From the NCBI GenBank assembly GCA_014904985.1, contig MU128909.1, positions 637,417-701,416 on the forward strand: a DNA stretch of 64,000 nucleotides. The letters are read 5' to 3'. Under the pieces are notes generated by a model. That model saw only the letters and a list, made by a program, of their open reading frames with translations, had not been told where the DNA came from and searched no databases. The DNA comes from Hydnum rufescens UP504 (Eukaryota > Basidiomycota > Agaricomycetes > Cantharellales > Hydnaceae). A program made the translations under genes and the position numbers. Below are positions 12,954 through 23,352 of this stretch, one piece after another (within the stretch, counting starts at the first letter, position 1; the number at the start of each line of letters is the position of its first letter).

Positions 12954-13603
12954 TCAGAACTCTCGCCGCGCCTCCGCTAGATTCTTCTGGTGGAAAATAA
13001 GGTCGTTCAGGCGCCCGAGCTTTGTGGCGTCCTCAGGTCGATCCAAAACGCGACGGAGGGAATCAGCGGTCAGCTTAGGCTTTGGTTGTCCACGAACAGC
13101 TGCTGTGCCCTAAGAAAGGAAGAGTTTACCAGCGAGACTAGCGAAGTGAAGCACTTTACCATACCAATTGGCCGATATACTCAATCACCATCTCCTCCAT
13201 GACATTAACTGTATCTGGAGCAGGGCTCGCATCATCCCCAAAAGCATACATGAGTGCCCTCACTGAGGTGTCCAGATAAGCGGCCAATTCACATAGGACC
13301 CCACCGATGAAGGTCTCAAGGCTCACATTCTTTCGTAAAGGCACCTCTCAGCGTCTGGGGCTTCCGTCCGCCAGTGCCTTTGGCTGCAGGGGCTAGCGGT
13401 CTGAGCAGTCGAAGGTGGTAGCTGGTTGGGGAATGGCAAGCGAAATGGGTTGAGGGACGCCGAACTGAGCACTAGGTTGGGGTGTACGGTCTCGGGGCAT
13501 TATGCTGGCCATAGAATGCGGCAGGGGGAAGGGGGGGATTTCTCAGGTTCGAGGGAGTTGCAGGCGTCGTGCTTTTTGGTGGCTGAGATGGACGAGCAGA
13601 CAT
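12954..13603 (-). CDS. TAF13: TFIID subunit TAF13
   Basis: Splicing 'ACGAAAGAAT|gtgagc' to 'ctcag|TGAGGGCACTC' yields GRKPQTLRGAFTKELRALMY, continuing AFGDDASPAPDTVNVMEEMV. This is the TAF13 histone-fold start (compare FSKELRCMMYGFGDD in other species). A second intron near 13110-13165 leads to GTAAVRGQPKPKLTADSLRR, then VLDRPEDATKLGRLNDLIFH and stop at 12954-12956. TAF13 pairs with TAF11 in TFIID. The proposed start is ATG 13603 (MSARPSQPPKSTTPATP), a Pro/Ser/Thr-rich leader. Reading from there into the histone fold needs two one-base corrections, both at runs of four G on the plus strand (13428-13431 and 13389-13392). The N-terminus is therefore provisional, while the histone-fold part is secure. 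It is divergent to the NSRP1-like gene, with only 35 bases between the two starts. Confidence 0.85.
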
Positions 13604-13638
13604 CGTCACTGCAGGGAGGGTCGGCATGTTCCGTGATT

Positions 13639-14949
13639 ATGTCGGCGCCTAAGTTCTCCTTCGCCCTAGGGAAATTAAAGCCCAAGGAGCCTCCAGTCCC
13701 ATCTTTAAGCAAGCCCGCCACATTTGGATCACTGGACGATGATGATCCCATAGATGCTGCTCCCACGGCAGTCAACATCTTCAGCCCTTGATGTCAATAG
13801 GCACTTGGCCGCACAGAATATATCGACATCTACATCTGGTGGGTCACTCAGTCGGACTGCCAAAAGGAAGATGCAGCAGGAGTTGGCTGTGGATCCCACT
13901 GTGTATCAGTATGACGAAGTATTTGATCGAATGAAAGAGGCACAAATCAAAGCAAAGACCACCAAAGAACAGGAGAGCCAAGAGAGAAAGGTGGGCAATT
14001 TCCAGATAGATGCCATTCCGTCTCTACTCGTTACTGACCCTACGACCTATGCCGGTAGCCTAAATATATCGGTGCGCTTCTCACCACGGCAGCAACAAGG
14101 AAACTTGACTATATTCGAGCCGAGGAGAAGCTGATCCAACGAGAGCGAGAGATGGAAGGGAATGAATTTGCGGACAAAGAAAAGTTTGTCACGCAAGCTT
14201 ACAAGGACCAAATGGCCGAAGTGCGACGGGCCGAAGAGGAAGAGAAGAAGAGAGAAGGTATGTCGAAGTTTGTGCGCTTAAATTGTGTCTCACACATCTA
14301 TCATCCAGAGCTCGAACGGTCGAAAAAGGGCACTACGGGCATGACCCATTTCTACCGTGAACTACTCCAAAAATCCGAGGTGGAGCATGCAGCGACGGTG
14401 GCAGCGATGTCCTCAAGTAGCGGTGTGAAGGGCCCTACCCTCCCTAACGAACCGGTGAACCTCACAATCTCGAAGCCCCTCAAACCCGCCGTTAAATCGG
14501 ATGCCCTTCTCGCCCACCTCGCTCGAGAGGAAGGGAAACAAATCGAGCTCAATGACGACAATCAGATTGTTGATAAGCGTGAACTATTGTCTGCAGGACT
14601 CAACCTCAGCGGTGTTAATACCCGTCGTCTCGGGGGTTTATTGTCGTCACGGTCCAAGGGGGGTCAAAGCGAACCTGTGGAGACGCACCGTGCGGCTGGG
14701 ACGGCTGCGAGCAAGAAAGAAATACGAGAGCGACAGGCGCGCTTACTGGAGCGGCAGCTTGCAGAAGAACAAGAGCGCATCGCTCAAATTAAGGAAATGC
14801 GGGAGGCCGAGGAGCGCGAACGTGTGGTGAAGAAGCGGAATAACGAGGAGGAAGTGCAGAGTGCAAGACAGCGCTATTTGGAACGGAAGCGACGGAAGGT
14901 TGAGGCTGAGTCGACCGAAACCAGTCCCACTGTTGCAGATACTGGGTAA
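13639..14949 (+). CDS. NSRP1-like nuclear speckle splicing regulatory protein (DUF2040)
   Basis: Starts MSAPKFSFALGKLKPKE at ATG 13639-13641. Later exons (to 13990, 14059-14257, 14309-14949) give QYDEVFDRMKEAQIKAKT, KPKYIGALLTTAATRKLDYI, RAEEKLIQREREMEGNEFAD, KEKFVTQAYKDQMAEVRRAE and GMTHFYRELL. This is the DUF2040/NSRP1 signature: a highly charged coiled coil followed by the 'FYRxLL' segment. The C-terminal third is Glu/Arg/Lys-rich coiled coil. Family role: alternative-splicing regulator in nuclear speckles. An apparent one-base frame break lies around 13785-13790 (CCCTTG), between NIFSP and DVNRHLAAQN, and no sensible intron spans it. It shares a very short divergent promoter with TAF13 and is convergent with the Asp-rich gene. 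Confidence 0.85.
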
Positions 14950-15167
14950 TTCTCAACATCTTGTCCCGCCTGTGACCCTCTATGAGCCCCTTCAAGCCCA
15001 CACAGAATGACGTTTGACGGAAGATTGTAATTTCGAACATGCTTCGAACGAAGCACAAAGTATACCAAAAGAAGGGAAGGTGAAAAATGACTTGAGCAAG
15101 AGATGAAGACAAAACCCAAAATACCGCCAGGAGAACAGAAAATCAGCCAGCAAAGCATGCATCATCA

Positions 15168-16169
15168 TCAATTATCTTCCCCATGCTCATAATTGTCGCC
15201 TGTCCAACCATGTCTGAGGGGGGTTGACCCTGCAAGACGCTCGTGCATATCCTGCCTGGCAAGGCATCCTCTAACAGAGAAGGAGGGCACCGGTTTCTGT
15301 ATCCGGCGGAACCTGGCTGCTGGCGTGGCACCTCTTTTGGATACCGATTCGGTGGCCCACAGTGACTTCTCGATAGCGTACACTCGGTAAAAATCTCGAT
15401 GAATAATCCTGCATGGTCTCCTAGGGGGTGTCTTGTTCCGGAGAATGGGGTATTTAGTAGCAATAACAGCACGTTCTCGTGCACGAGATTTGATCGATTC
15501 TGAAGGCGAGAACACAGAGGGGAGGCGGGGAGATTGTCTGTCGAGTCTATTCAAAAACACATCCATATAGTATTGCTCGTCGTCGTCATCATCATCATCA
15601 TCATCGTCGTCGTCGTCGTCGTCGTCGTCGTCATCGCCATCGTCGTCGTCATCGCCGTCGTCATTGTCATGGAGGTATTCATCGTCATCGTCGTCTACGT
15701 CGAGGTTCAGAGGACAAAACCCCTTGACATCCTCTTCATCCTGCTCTAGGATATGGAACTTCCGTCTATACGCAGTCCAGAACTCGGAGTGTTCGTATTC
15801 CTGCAGGGCCATCTTGGCCACAGGGATCGATGCATTCGTCAAAAATGGACTTGGTGTATGTCCAATCAATGCGTCTTGAGAATCTTCTACGACGTCGAAC
15901 AAAGAAACCGAGTTGGGCAAAGGGTGGTCCAGAGAATTTTCGGTAGGCACGATCGGATACAGGTCGAGGATTGCAGTAAGATGGTCCTGAACAGCACAGT
16001 CGCTGGCGGAGACAGAAATATCGCAGGTATCATCGAGATTCGGGGAAGGGGGCGATCTAGGGCTCTTCAGGGGAGCTCCAATGGTGTTGAGTGCGCCGCG
16101 TTTGGCATACCGCCCAGAACATGACTGAAAGAACTTAGCAGCCTTAATGAGTAATTTGCGAGGAGACAT
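15168..16169 (-). CDS. Uncharacterised protein with long poly-aspartate tract
   Basis: A single uninterrupted reading frame of 333 residues from ATG 16169 (MSPRKLLIKAAKFFQSCSG). The middle (about residues 165-210) is almost pure Asp with a few Glu, Gly and Asn, encoded by a GAC/GAT microsatellite. It is followed by DEQYYMDVFLNRLD and a basic C-terminal region (KSRARERAVIATKYPILRNK). No known domain, signal peptide or membrane segment was recognised. The conserved-looking flanks on both sides of the repeat argue that it is a real gene rather than a repeat shadow. Its start is divergent to beta-adaptin across about 320 bases that must hold both promoters. Confidence 0.65.
   Translation of the reverse strand: MSPRKLLIKAAKFFQSCSGRYAKRGALNTIGAPLKSPRSPPSPNLDDTCDISVSASDCAVQDHLTAILDLYPIVPTENSLDHPLPNSVSLFDVVEDSQDALIGHTPSPFLTNASIPVAKMALQEYEHSEFWTAYRRKFHILEQDEEDVKGFCPLNLDVDDDDDEYLHDNDDGDDDDDGDDDDDDDDDDDDDDDDDDDEQYYMDVFLNRLDRQSPRLPSVFSPSESIKSRARERAVIATKYPILRNKTPPRRPCRIIHRDFYRVYAIEKSLWATESVSKRGATPAARFRRIQKPVPSFSVRGCLARQDMHERLAGSTPLRHGWTGDNYEHGEDN
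15576..15668. repeat. GTC/ATC trinucleotide microsatellite
   Basis: Runs of gtc and atc triplets, nearly uninterrupted for about 90 bases. On the minus strand they read GAC/GAT and code for the poly-Asp tract of the overlapping gene. The run is prone to length change by slippage, but only in multiples of three if the frame is kept. Confidence 0.9.
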
Positions 16170-16491
16170 CCTATTACTCAGTAGGGATGCGGGTGAAGCG
16201 AAGGGTATAGACAAGGTATGCAAGACGGACAAGAAATCAACCTGGACCAAGTAACCCCATTATATATGTTGGATAGTGGTCTCAAATCTAATAAGCCTGC
16301 CGTTTGAGCCTGGGCGACACGTCCGGGCTAGGCAGGAAGGAAACACCAAAGGATAGAACCGAATCGAACATGACGTAGAAAGGGACCTGAGGCAGAATTT
16401 CGAATGCGAACTGAGACTCTGAGAGGCTAAAGTTGGCCGGGAATGGCCGCGAGGGGATCAATATCTCATAACGAAGGACCCACCTAACATC

Positions 16492-19237
16492 ATGGCCAGC
16501 GACGCCAAATTCTTTACTCGTGGGAAGATCCAGGAGCTCCGGAAGGTTTGCATGGTGCTCGGAGACAGATTGCGAAGAGCTCACTGTATTCCATGTGGTA
16601 TCAGGAACTTGAGGATGCCGAGTCCACCAAAGACAAGAAATTCGTCAAGAGGAAGACTATACTAAAGAAGATTGTTGCCAACATCACCATGGGGAATGAT
16701 AGTAAGGGCAACGCCTCTTGATTTTGTCGGTCCCATTCGACTCATATTAATTCACAAGTGTCACAATTATTCCCCGACATCATTCGGTGTATGCCAATCC
16801 AAGTATTGGAGATTAAGAAAAGTGAGAACGTCCATTATCGCGATTGTCTCTGTGCAGTCCTCACGTATTCTCAGTGGTCTACTTGTACTTGGTCAGTTAT
16901 GGACGCAACAAGCCAGATCAGATCCAGCAAGCTATCCCGTTCTTTCTAACGGTAGGATGCCATATTCTTTATCTATAGGGATTCTGAAGTGCTATTATGA
17001 TACTTTCTAAGGATTGTGAGGATCGAAATCCCTTAATACGGGCATTGGCAATCCGAACAATGTCATATATTCCTCTGCCAACAATTTTATCCGCTCTTCG
17101 CGATCCACTTCGCCATTCGTTGCGAGATTCCGATCCCTATGTACGGAAGACTGCAGCAATATGCGTTGCAAAGGCGTGGATGCATGATTCGAAGCTAGTC
17201 GACAAGGAAGGTTTTATCGGTATGCTCCGCGACCTTTTGGCAGACCCCAACCCAACAGTGGTCGCCAACGCCGTTGCCGCTCTTACTGAAATAAGTGACC
17301 GGAGTGACGATATTACGTTGAAGCTTAACGTCACAGTAGCGAGCAAACTCCTTGCAGCTCTGGGCGAATGTTCAGAGTACGTCTGTCTCATTGGGTTTGG
17401 CTAGTCACGGTCTGAATCTAGTATATAGATGGGGACAGGTTTATATTTTGGACTCCTTGATGTACTTTGTGCCGCAGACATCCCAAGACGCCGAAGTTCT
17501 CGCAGAGCGAATATCCGCGCGATTACAACACGCGAACTCGGCCGTTGTCCTTACCTCCATCAAGGTCTTGCTATACCTCATGAATTATATGAACAATGAT
17601 CAATTGAAAGAATCGTTATGTCGAAGAATGGGCCCACCACTAGGTTAGTTATGTCACCCTCCCGCTTAGTCTAAAGTACCTATTTGCTGGTTCTAGTGAC
17701 ACTTCTGTCCTCGGGGCCTGAGGTGCAGTACGTCGCCCTGCGCAATATTCTGCTCATCATCCAACGGCGGCCGACTGTGCTACGAAACGACGTTAAAGTA
17801 TTTTTCTGCAAATATAATGACCCTGTATATGTCAAGCTCGCAAAGCTGGAGATTATGTATCGTTTGGCGAATCCGGATAATGCAAAAACTGTTCTGGCGG
17901 AATTACAAGAGTCAGTTTGTTTGGTCTCCATATACCACGATTGAAGCTCAATACCCGGGATGATTGATTTCATCGATATAGGTACGCGACCGAGTTGGAC
18001 ATCGACTTTGTTCGCAAGTCGGTTCGCACTATTGGTCGGTTAGCGATCAAGGTCACCCCCTCAGCAGACATCTGTATTCATACACTCCTGCAACTTCTTG
18101 AAACAAAGATCACCTACGTGGTCCAGGAAGTTGTCGTCGTCATCCGAGATATCTTCCGACGATACCCAAATAAATACGAATCTATCATTCCGACACTCTG
18201 CGAAGGCATGAATGATTTAACAGAGCCGGAGTCCAAATCAGCAATAGTCTGGGTGGTGGGCCATTATGCCGATCGAATTGACAATGCCGTGGAATTGCTC
18301 GAGGATCTATCGTATACATTCCTCGAAGAGGCTGTCGAGGTTAGCGACTGACTCACGAAAATTTCTTCAAGAGGCTAATAAAGTGGATGGCAACATATGA
18401 ACCAGGTTCAACTGTCTCTATTGACGGCCGTGGTCAAACTCTTCATTCAGAAACCAGAGGCATCTAAAGACTTGGTCTCCAAGATCTTGAAGCTAACGAC
18501 CGAAGAGGTGGATAATCCTGATCTGCGAGATCGGGGATTCATGTACTGGCGACTTCTTTCCACGAATGCCACCGCCGCTAAGGACATTGTCCTTGCGGAG
18601 AAGCCGCCCATCTCTACAGAAACGGATCGAATGGATCGAGGGACGCTCGATCAGTTGCTCCTACACACTGGGACCCTTGGCTCTATCTATCACAAAAACC
18701 CCGAGGTATTGCAATTCCCTTTAATTCCCGGGCCGGACCATAGTAGTCTGATGCACCCTCCAGACATTTATTCGAACAGCCAGAGGAAAGGCCCTGTCCG
18801 AAAGTCCAGCGTTGAATCAAAAATCACGAATGGCGCTTATTCGTCTTCCAGAGGAATCGTCCTATACTCCCCCTGTCCTGCCGGAATACCGCCCAACTGG
18901 TGGCGTTGCCACCCAGGCCGAAATAATTGGCGGAGGCCAAATGGGTGATGACGGGGATCCCCCTGAGCAAGAAGAATCCTTACTGGGTGGTGGAGGAGAC
19001 GGGGGTGAAGGCGAGGAGGCCGGGCTCCAATCTGACGGGCATGAGTTCTTGCCCCTTTCATCTGTCCCCCCCGCAGTGCCACATCCCGCGAGTGGCGGTG
19101 CAGCGCCCGCGGCAGCATCGTATGACCCCTATGCTCAATTGGATGGACTCTTCAGGAGCGATGCACCGCAGCCTTTAAGTGCTAACGATGCGCAACGATT
19201 AGGAGGGCAGCAGCATGTGGATGATCTTTTATTCTAG
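16492..19237 (+). CDS. AP-1 complex subunit beta (beta-adaptin)
   Basis: Exon 1 16492-16545 encodes [18 protein letters not shown]. Exon 2 from 16605 gives [20 protein letters not shown] then [12 protein letters not shown]. Later exons read [59 protein letters not shown] and [20 protein letters not shown]. This is an unmistakable beta-adaptin trunk of ARM repeats. The trunk continues to the SIYHKNPE region, then a Gly/Glu-rich hinge ending QHVDDLLF, stop 19235-19237. No C-terminal ear domain is present, as is common in fungal AP-1 beta (about 700 residues). Role: clathrin adaptor at trans-Golgi/endosomes, binding dileucine cargo and clathrin. At least eight introns. Clathrin-box-like candidates lie in the hinge (DGLF, DDLLF), by inspection only. 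Confidence 0.93.
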
Positions 19238-19368
19238 TGGTTTCGGATTATGTTGCATTACCTCCAGAATGCCTGTGATTAGCTTTCGTAGCTACGACAA
19301 TACTTACGCCCGGTGCGAAATTACAAGAATGGCAGCGATAGGAAATCAAGATACATGAAAGTAACCTG

Positions 19369-20416
19369 TCAAAACAAACTCTGGATATATCCTTTAGCTT
19401 TGGGCCGCAAAGAGTTGTAGTGCTATGCAACGAAGGAAAATAAGTTCAAAGGGCCAGAATATGCAAGTCGTGACTGACCTCCCCGAGGCCATACATCCGG
19501 CGGTGATAACTGATCTTCACACAGCGACCTGATGGATCCAGCTCCATATCTGGGCGAGGCGAATGCCATACAATAGGTTGGGGGCCCGACTGAACGACCA
19601 TGATGGGGATTTCAAACCGTCGAGAAAGAGCTAGTATCTCTGGCTCGCCACCCCAAGCACCCGTGTCCCGAACAGAGGTGCAGTAAGCCTGGAATTGACT
19701 TGGAGTGAGGATCCCTGATGAGTCTGTGGCTCCAAAACCATCTTCGCCTTCGATGGAAGGGATAAAAGGAACGAAATCCTGGGGATGAGCGAGCATGTAC
19801 GAAGCAGCGGCGAATCGTGCGATCTTGTAATTCGGACTAGGGAGTAGGCTTAGGATGTGCAATTGATCTGCTATCGCCGCGAACAAACAATGACCATCTG
19901 GGGGTATCTGGAGCCCTGATGGTTGGAACTGGAACTTCTGGATAAATTGACGAAATAATACCTCTTGTATTTCTAGGGATAGCGATTGGCAAATTTTATT
20001 GATTGCAGCCTCCTCCAGGGAGGCCTCCTTCTCAAGTCTAGCATCAACTTCCGTATCCACTGGAGCCTGAGCCGCTATTGAAATTTCCTGTTTTCGCGCC
20101 TACAAAGTATATGTTAATCGGGGATGAAAGTATCGTCGCTAGGAAACCGAGATACCTCGCGATCCTTAAATCTCTGCTTGCTAGACTTCCCGGTCCCAGG
20201 GGCAGGCACGTCCTCCGCAGCTTTCTGCATCTCCATGTCGTTTATCACCTTGGCGGCCTCTACCTGTACGGTGGGGCTGCGATTATCGAGTTCGGCAAAC
20301 AAGTCATCCATGAGCTCCTCTTGATTCACGGTTGTTGTCCCAGAATCCGGGGGATTCGAAGGAGGAGATGGACTGAGCATCTTCTTGAGTTTATTCCTTC
20401 TGACCCCGTTGACCAT
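19369..20416 (-). CDS. OTU-family deubiquitinase (Otu2/OTUD6-type)
   Basis: Three exons (20416-20156, 20099-19479, 19422-19369) give 311 residues, close to yeast Otu2. Exon 1 is a charged helical leader ending SSKQRFKDRE, joining ARKQEISIAAQAP. The OTU domain carries the catalytic PPDGHCLFAAIADQ (Asp, Cys) at about residue 145, then NYKIARFAAASYMLAHPQDF, TGAWGGEPEILALSRRFEIP and SYHRRMYGLGE. Splicing GAG|gtcagt at 19478 to 'gcatag|CACTACAAC' restores the catalytic His motif HYNSL and ends RPKAKGYIQSLF. Without that last intron the frame stops at 19446 and lacks the catalytic His, so the small third exon matters. Role: removes ubiquitin; Otu2 relatives act on ribosome-linked ubiquitin. The start Met is the best available one. 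Confidence 0.9.
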
Positions 20417-20950
20417 TTCGACGGCGTTCTGGCCTTGGAGCGCTTTGATTCTTCGGAATTATCCGTATACAAATACTGTTGAAATACAGTATGATGAAAT
20501 ATGACCCTCAAATGAGCGGGCCTGACACAACTGCTCTCAGGCCGATAAGGCGATTATCTCTCTTGGGTTCCAATAATATTTGTACATGCTTTATGAATCA
20601 ATCACCCCACATCATCACATGGAGATCTTGACCAAAACCATTGAGTATAAAGCCATCGAGTAGCGGCGACAAGCGCCAATCACCGACTCTTAAGCCAGTC
20701 GTCATCTGGATGTTTTCCATCAAGGTGGTTTGTGTATGCTCAAGGTATGAAGACAGGGTTCAATTGAACCCATGAGGGGAAAAGAAGGACGAAGGAGAAG
20801 AGAATATGGAGCTTAGCATCGGAAGATGAAAAGAAGAACCATGTATAGTACCCAAAGGAAATCATGCATATGTCCTAGGTCGCGTACAAATGTCGTGTGA
20901 CAGTATGATACACTCAATAGCAAAATGGCCATTACGTACCCCACTGCAGG
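20417..20950. other. Spacer without clear gene
   Basis: About 530 bases upstream of the OTU gene. I see no frame with conserved-looking sequence. Weakly open frames on both strands are short. It probably contains the OTU promoter. Confidence 0.5.
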
Positions 20951-20959
20951 TTATCTGCG

Positions 20960-21970
20960 ATGAACTATCCTCGCAGTGCAAGTTGGAACGCGAACGTCGG
21001 GAAGACAAGCTGCGGCTCGCACAAATCGTCTTTGGCAAGCGGGAAGTTTCGGCCCACACTCTTGAATATCAAAGAGAGGACGTGGCGAGGAAACAAAAAG
21101 TGACCAGCATCGACAATATCGCGAATTAATCGACATAGCCGAGAGTCATGAAGGAGTCCTACTATTTGCGCGCTGCATATTCGCGGCCACATGGAGCCTG
21201 AGAGACACCCATAATCGGGGAACGTAGGGCATTCCTCCAAAAAAGGATCACGGCGCTTACAGTCTCGGGAACAATGAGAACCGTATCCAAGGTATCCAAT
21301 CCGAAACGAGAAGGCGAAGCTGCATAATTTGATTTAAAGGACACTACAGAACCTCGTCGCCCCAGAACGTAGGGAAGCAGCCGCCGTCTGGAGCTTTGCC
21401 TCCAGACAGACCAAATTGGAGAGCATGGACAGTACGACTCTTCTCAACAGGGGTCCAAGTCACGCACGACGAGCCAGAAGGATTCAGATTGGAGTGTGCA
21501 CGAGAACCATTTGGGTCCGGTTCGGCCCAAATGGACACACGCGTGGTTTCAAAAAAGCATCGCTACGACCTTGGTAGCCCAAGGTAATTAGCCGGAAGCG
21601 AGTTGTGTGCCGAGGATGAGCCAGGAGGTACATGGGATACGGTCATTAAGAACATTGGCAATGACCCCAATGTAAGTGTAGGCATCCCGTATGTATGCGG
21701 GGTTGAAGGAGTCCCAACGATGGTCGAGTTGGCCCGGTAGGCACGTTGGTATTCCGAGTACCGTCAGTGGTGGCGAAGTGATGTAGATGTTGATGGTCGG
21801 CTTGGCCCGGAGGCATGTGGTCGAATACCAAATCAGGTACCACTACCAAATCGGGGAGCACAGCCATAAACATCGGAAATGAATTCTGGATCTCGTGACC
21901 CAAAAAGTAGACATAAGAGTCGGGAGTGGTGAGTTGCCTTCACACCGTTCATACCTCCCGTGCTCTCAGG
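20960..21970 (-). CDS. Possible uncharacterised multi-exon gene
   Basis: On the minus strand several short open stretches have protein-like composition and could be spliced: DSFNPAYIRDAYTYIGVIAN (about 21,640-21,720), TTRVSIWAEPDPNGSRAHSN through GGCFPTFWGDEV (about 21,345-21,560), FKSNYAASPSRFGLDTLDTV (about 21,290-21,340), and a further part ending VGRNFPLAKDDLCEP. I do not recognise the family, and neither start nor stop can be fixed. The order and spacing fit exons separated by 50-60-base introns, as elsewhere in the window. A decayed gene is an alternative. Confidence 0.35.
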
Positions 21971-21986
21971 TTTTAAGGATAAAATA

Positions 21987-23352
21987 ATGGCTCTGCAGCC
22001 TGAAGTCAAGTTGTGGTTGTGTCTCCCAGGTGACACAAAGCTCGCCCTGTCCATTCCAGTTCCTGAATGCGGAAAATATGCACATTACCCACTGAAGTGG
22101 CTCCGATATTTGGGATATGCTATATACGGCGCAGAAGGCTACCTCTCTACCTCCAATTACGGTCCAGATATCGATGATTATACTGCGAACATAGATGCCA
22201 TTTCGTACTATTTTGTATCCCCAGGCAAGTTGGAATCCAGTTCGCAAAGATCACTGCTAAGCTGCTTAACGTTTTTCAGCGTCGCCTCGCCTCGTCGACG
22301 TTGACGCAATGGATGGACGAACATCAGACACGTCGGAATCCGTGCAGTGCCAAAATAAATTCAGAAAGGCCGTGGTGAGACGCGACCGAAGTTGCGTGTT
22401 AAGCGGCGAACTGGCTATCGACAGCACTGCATGTCGCCTCCTCCCCCATTCGAAGGGGAATAATGTAGGTTTTTATCAAGTGTCCGTAGCAATGTTCTCA
22501 CATTGGAGTTAAGTACATCTCCAACTTCATGGAGCACCGAGGCGGACCCGATGATATCAACAGCATTGACGATCCTCGAAATGGACTTCTGTTGTTTACT
22601 TCCTTCCACGGTCCACTTGGCCGTGCCGATGTGGCATTTTTGAAAGTACGCTGTCTAAATCTATTCTCGATTATTCCACCAGTTATTATAACAGGATTTG
22701 GTAGACTCCTAATTTTGGCTTAACTGTCAATGACATTCCTTCTAACCCCCCGCGAACATCTGATCAAGGGTCCCCAATAAGTCGCCTCACCCTTCAACAT
22801 TTTGGGAGTAAAATTGGGGTTGTGGTCTCCCAATTTGCCCCCCACAACCGTGATGCGCGGCCACCCGAACGTCCTGGCGAGCGGCCACCTAATGTCATCC
22901 TCGATTCCGTTTATGCCTCTGTGGCCCTCGAAGCCTGGGGTCCACAGAGTTTCTTCGCCTATGCTGGAGAAAAGATGAAAGAAACTTACTACAAAAGTGC
23001 TGAAGACGACTCTGAAGGTGACGCTGAAGATGAAGCTGATAATGTCGAAGGTGACGCTGGGGGTAATGAATATGACGGCGAGGATAACGAAGCGTCGGAA
23101 GCGTCGACCAGCGCCCAACCCACTCACGGCCACAATCTCCGCCACCGCAATACAGTCCGACCCGCCCCCCGAGCGGGCCGACGAGCCGAAAGGCGCTTGG
23201 GGGACATGCTGGATGTTGTCTTGGGATTGTGGATGCACACTGCGAAGCACATACAACCGAAGCCGGAAAGCCCTGCTGCATCGAATGTCGCTCGCAGTGA
23301 AGACATTAAGACGTGGTTGCAATCAGTGGAAGAGTCGAGGGATCATGCTTAG
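21987..23352 (+). CDS. HNH-nuclease-domain (HNH_2-like) protein with acidic tail
   Basis: Exons 21987-22224, 22280-22464, 22514-22645 and 22705-23352 join in phase into about 400 residues. The core is FRKAVVRRDRSCVLSGELA...CRLLPHSKGNNYI...LLLFTSFHGPLGRADVAFLK. This resembles the fungal HNH_2 pattern, in which a Cys-containing strand, a 'hIIPhs' histidine and a 'NGilL...h' stretch form the nuclease fold. The usual AHIIP histidine is replaced here (ACRLLPHSK), so catalytic activity is doubtful. The C-terminal third has an acidic imperfect repeat (GDAEDEADNVEGDAGGNEYD) and ends IKTWLQSVEESRDHA. Intron 1 has a GC donor ('CCAG|gcaagt'), which alone keeps the frame. Many paralogues of this type occur in Rhizoctonia-like fungi; their role is unknown. 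Confidence 0.75.

Noticed and set aside
15534..15749. Plus-strand frame rich in Val and Ile
   Set aside because: It is the antisense reading of the poly-Asp microsatellite, not a membrane protein.
19446..20060. OTU reading frame ending at 19,446
   Set aside because: This stop is inside an intron; the spliced last exon (19,422-19,369) restores the catalytic HYNSL motif.
22720..23322. 200-residue open frame on the minus strand
   Set aside because: It lies antisense to the last exon of the HNH-domain gene, whose sense frame has clear splice phasing and composition; the antisense frame is a shadow.
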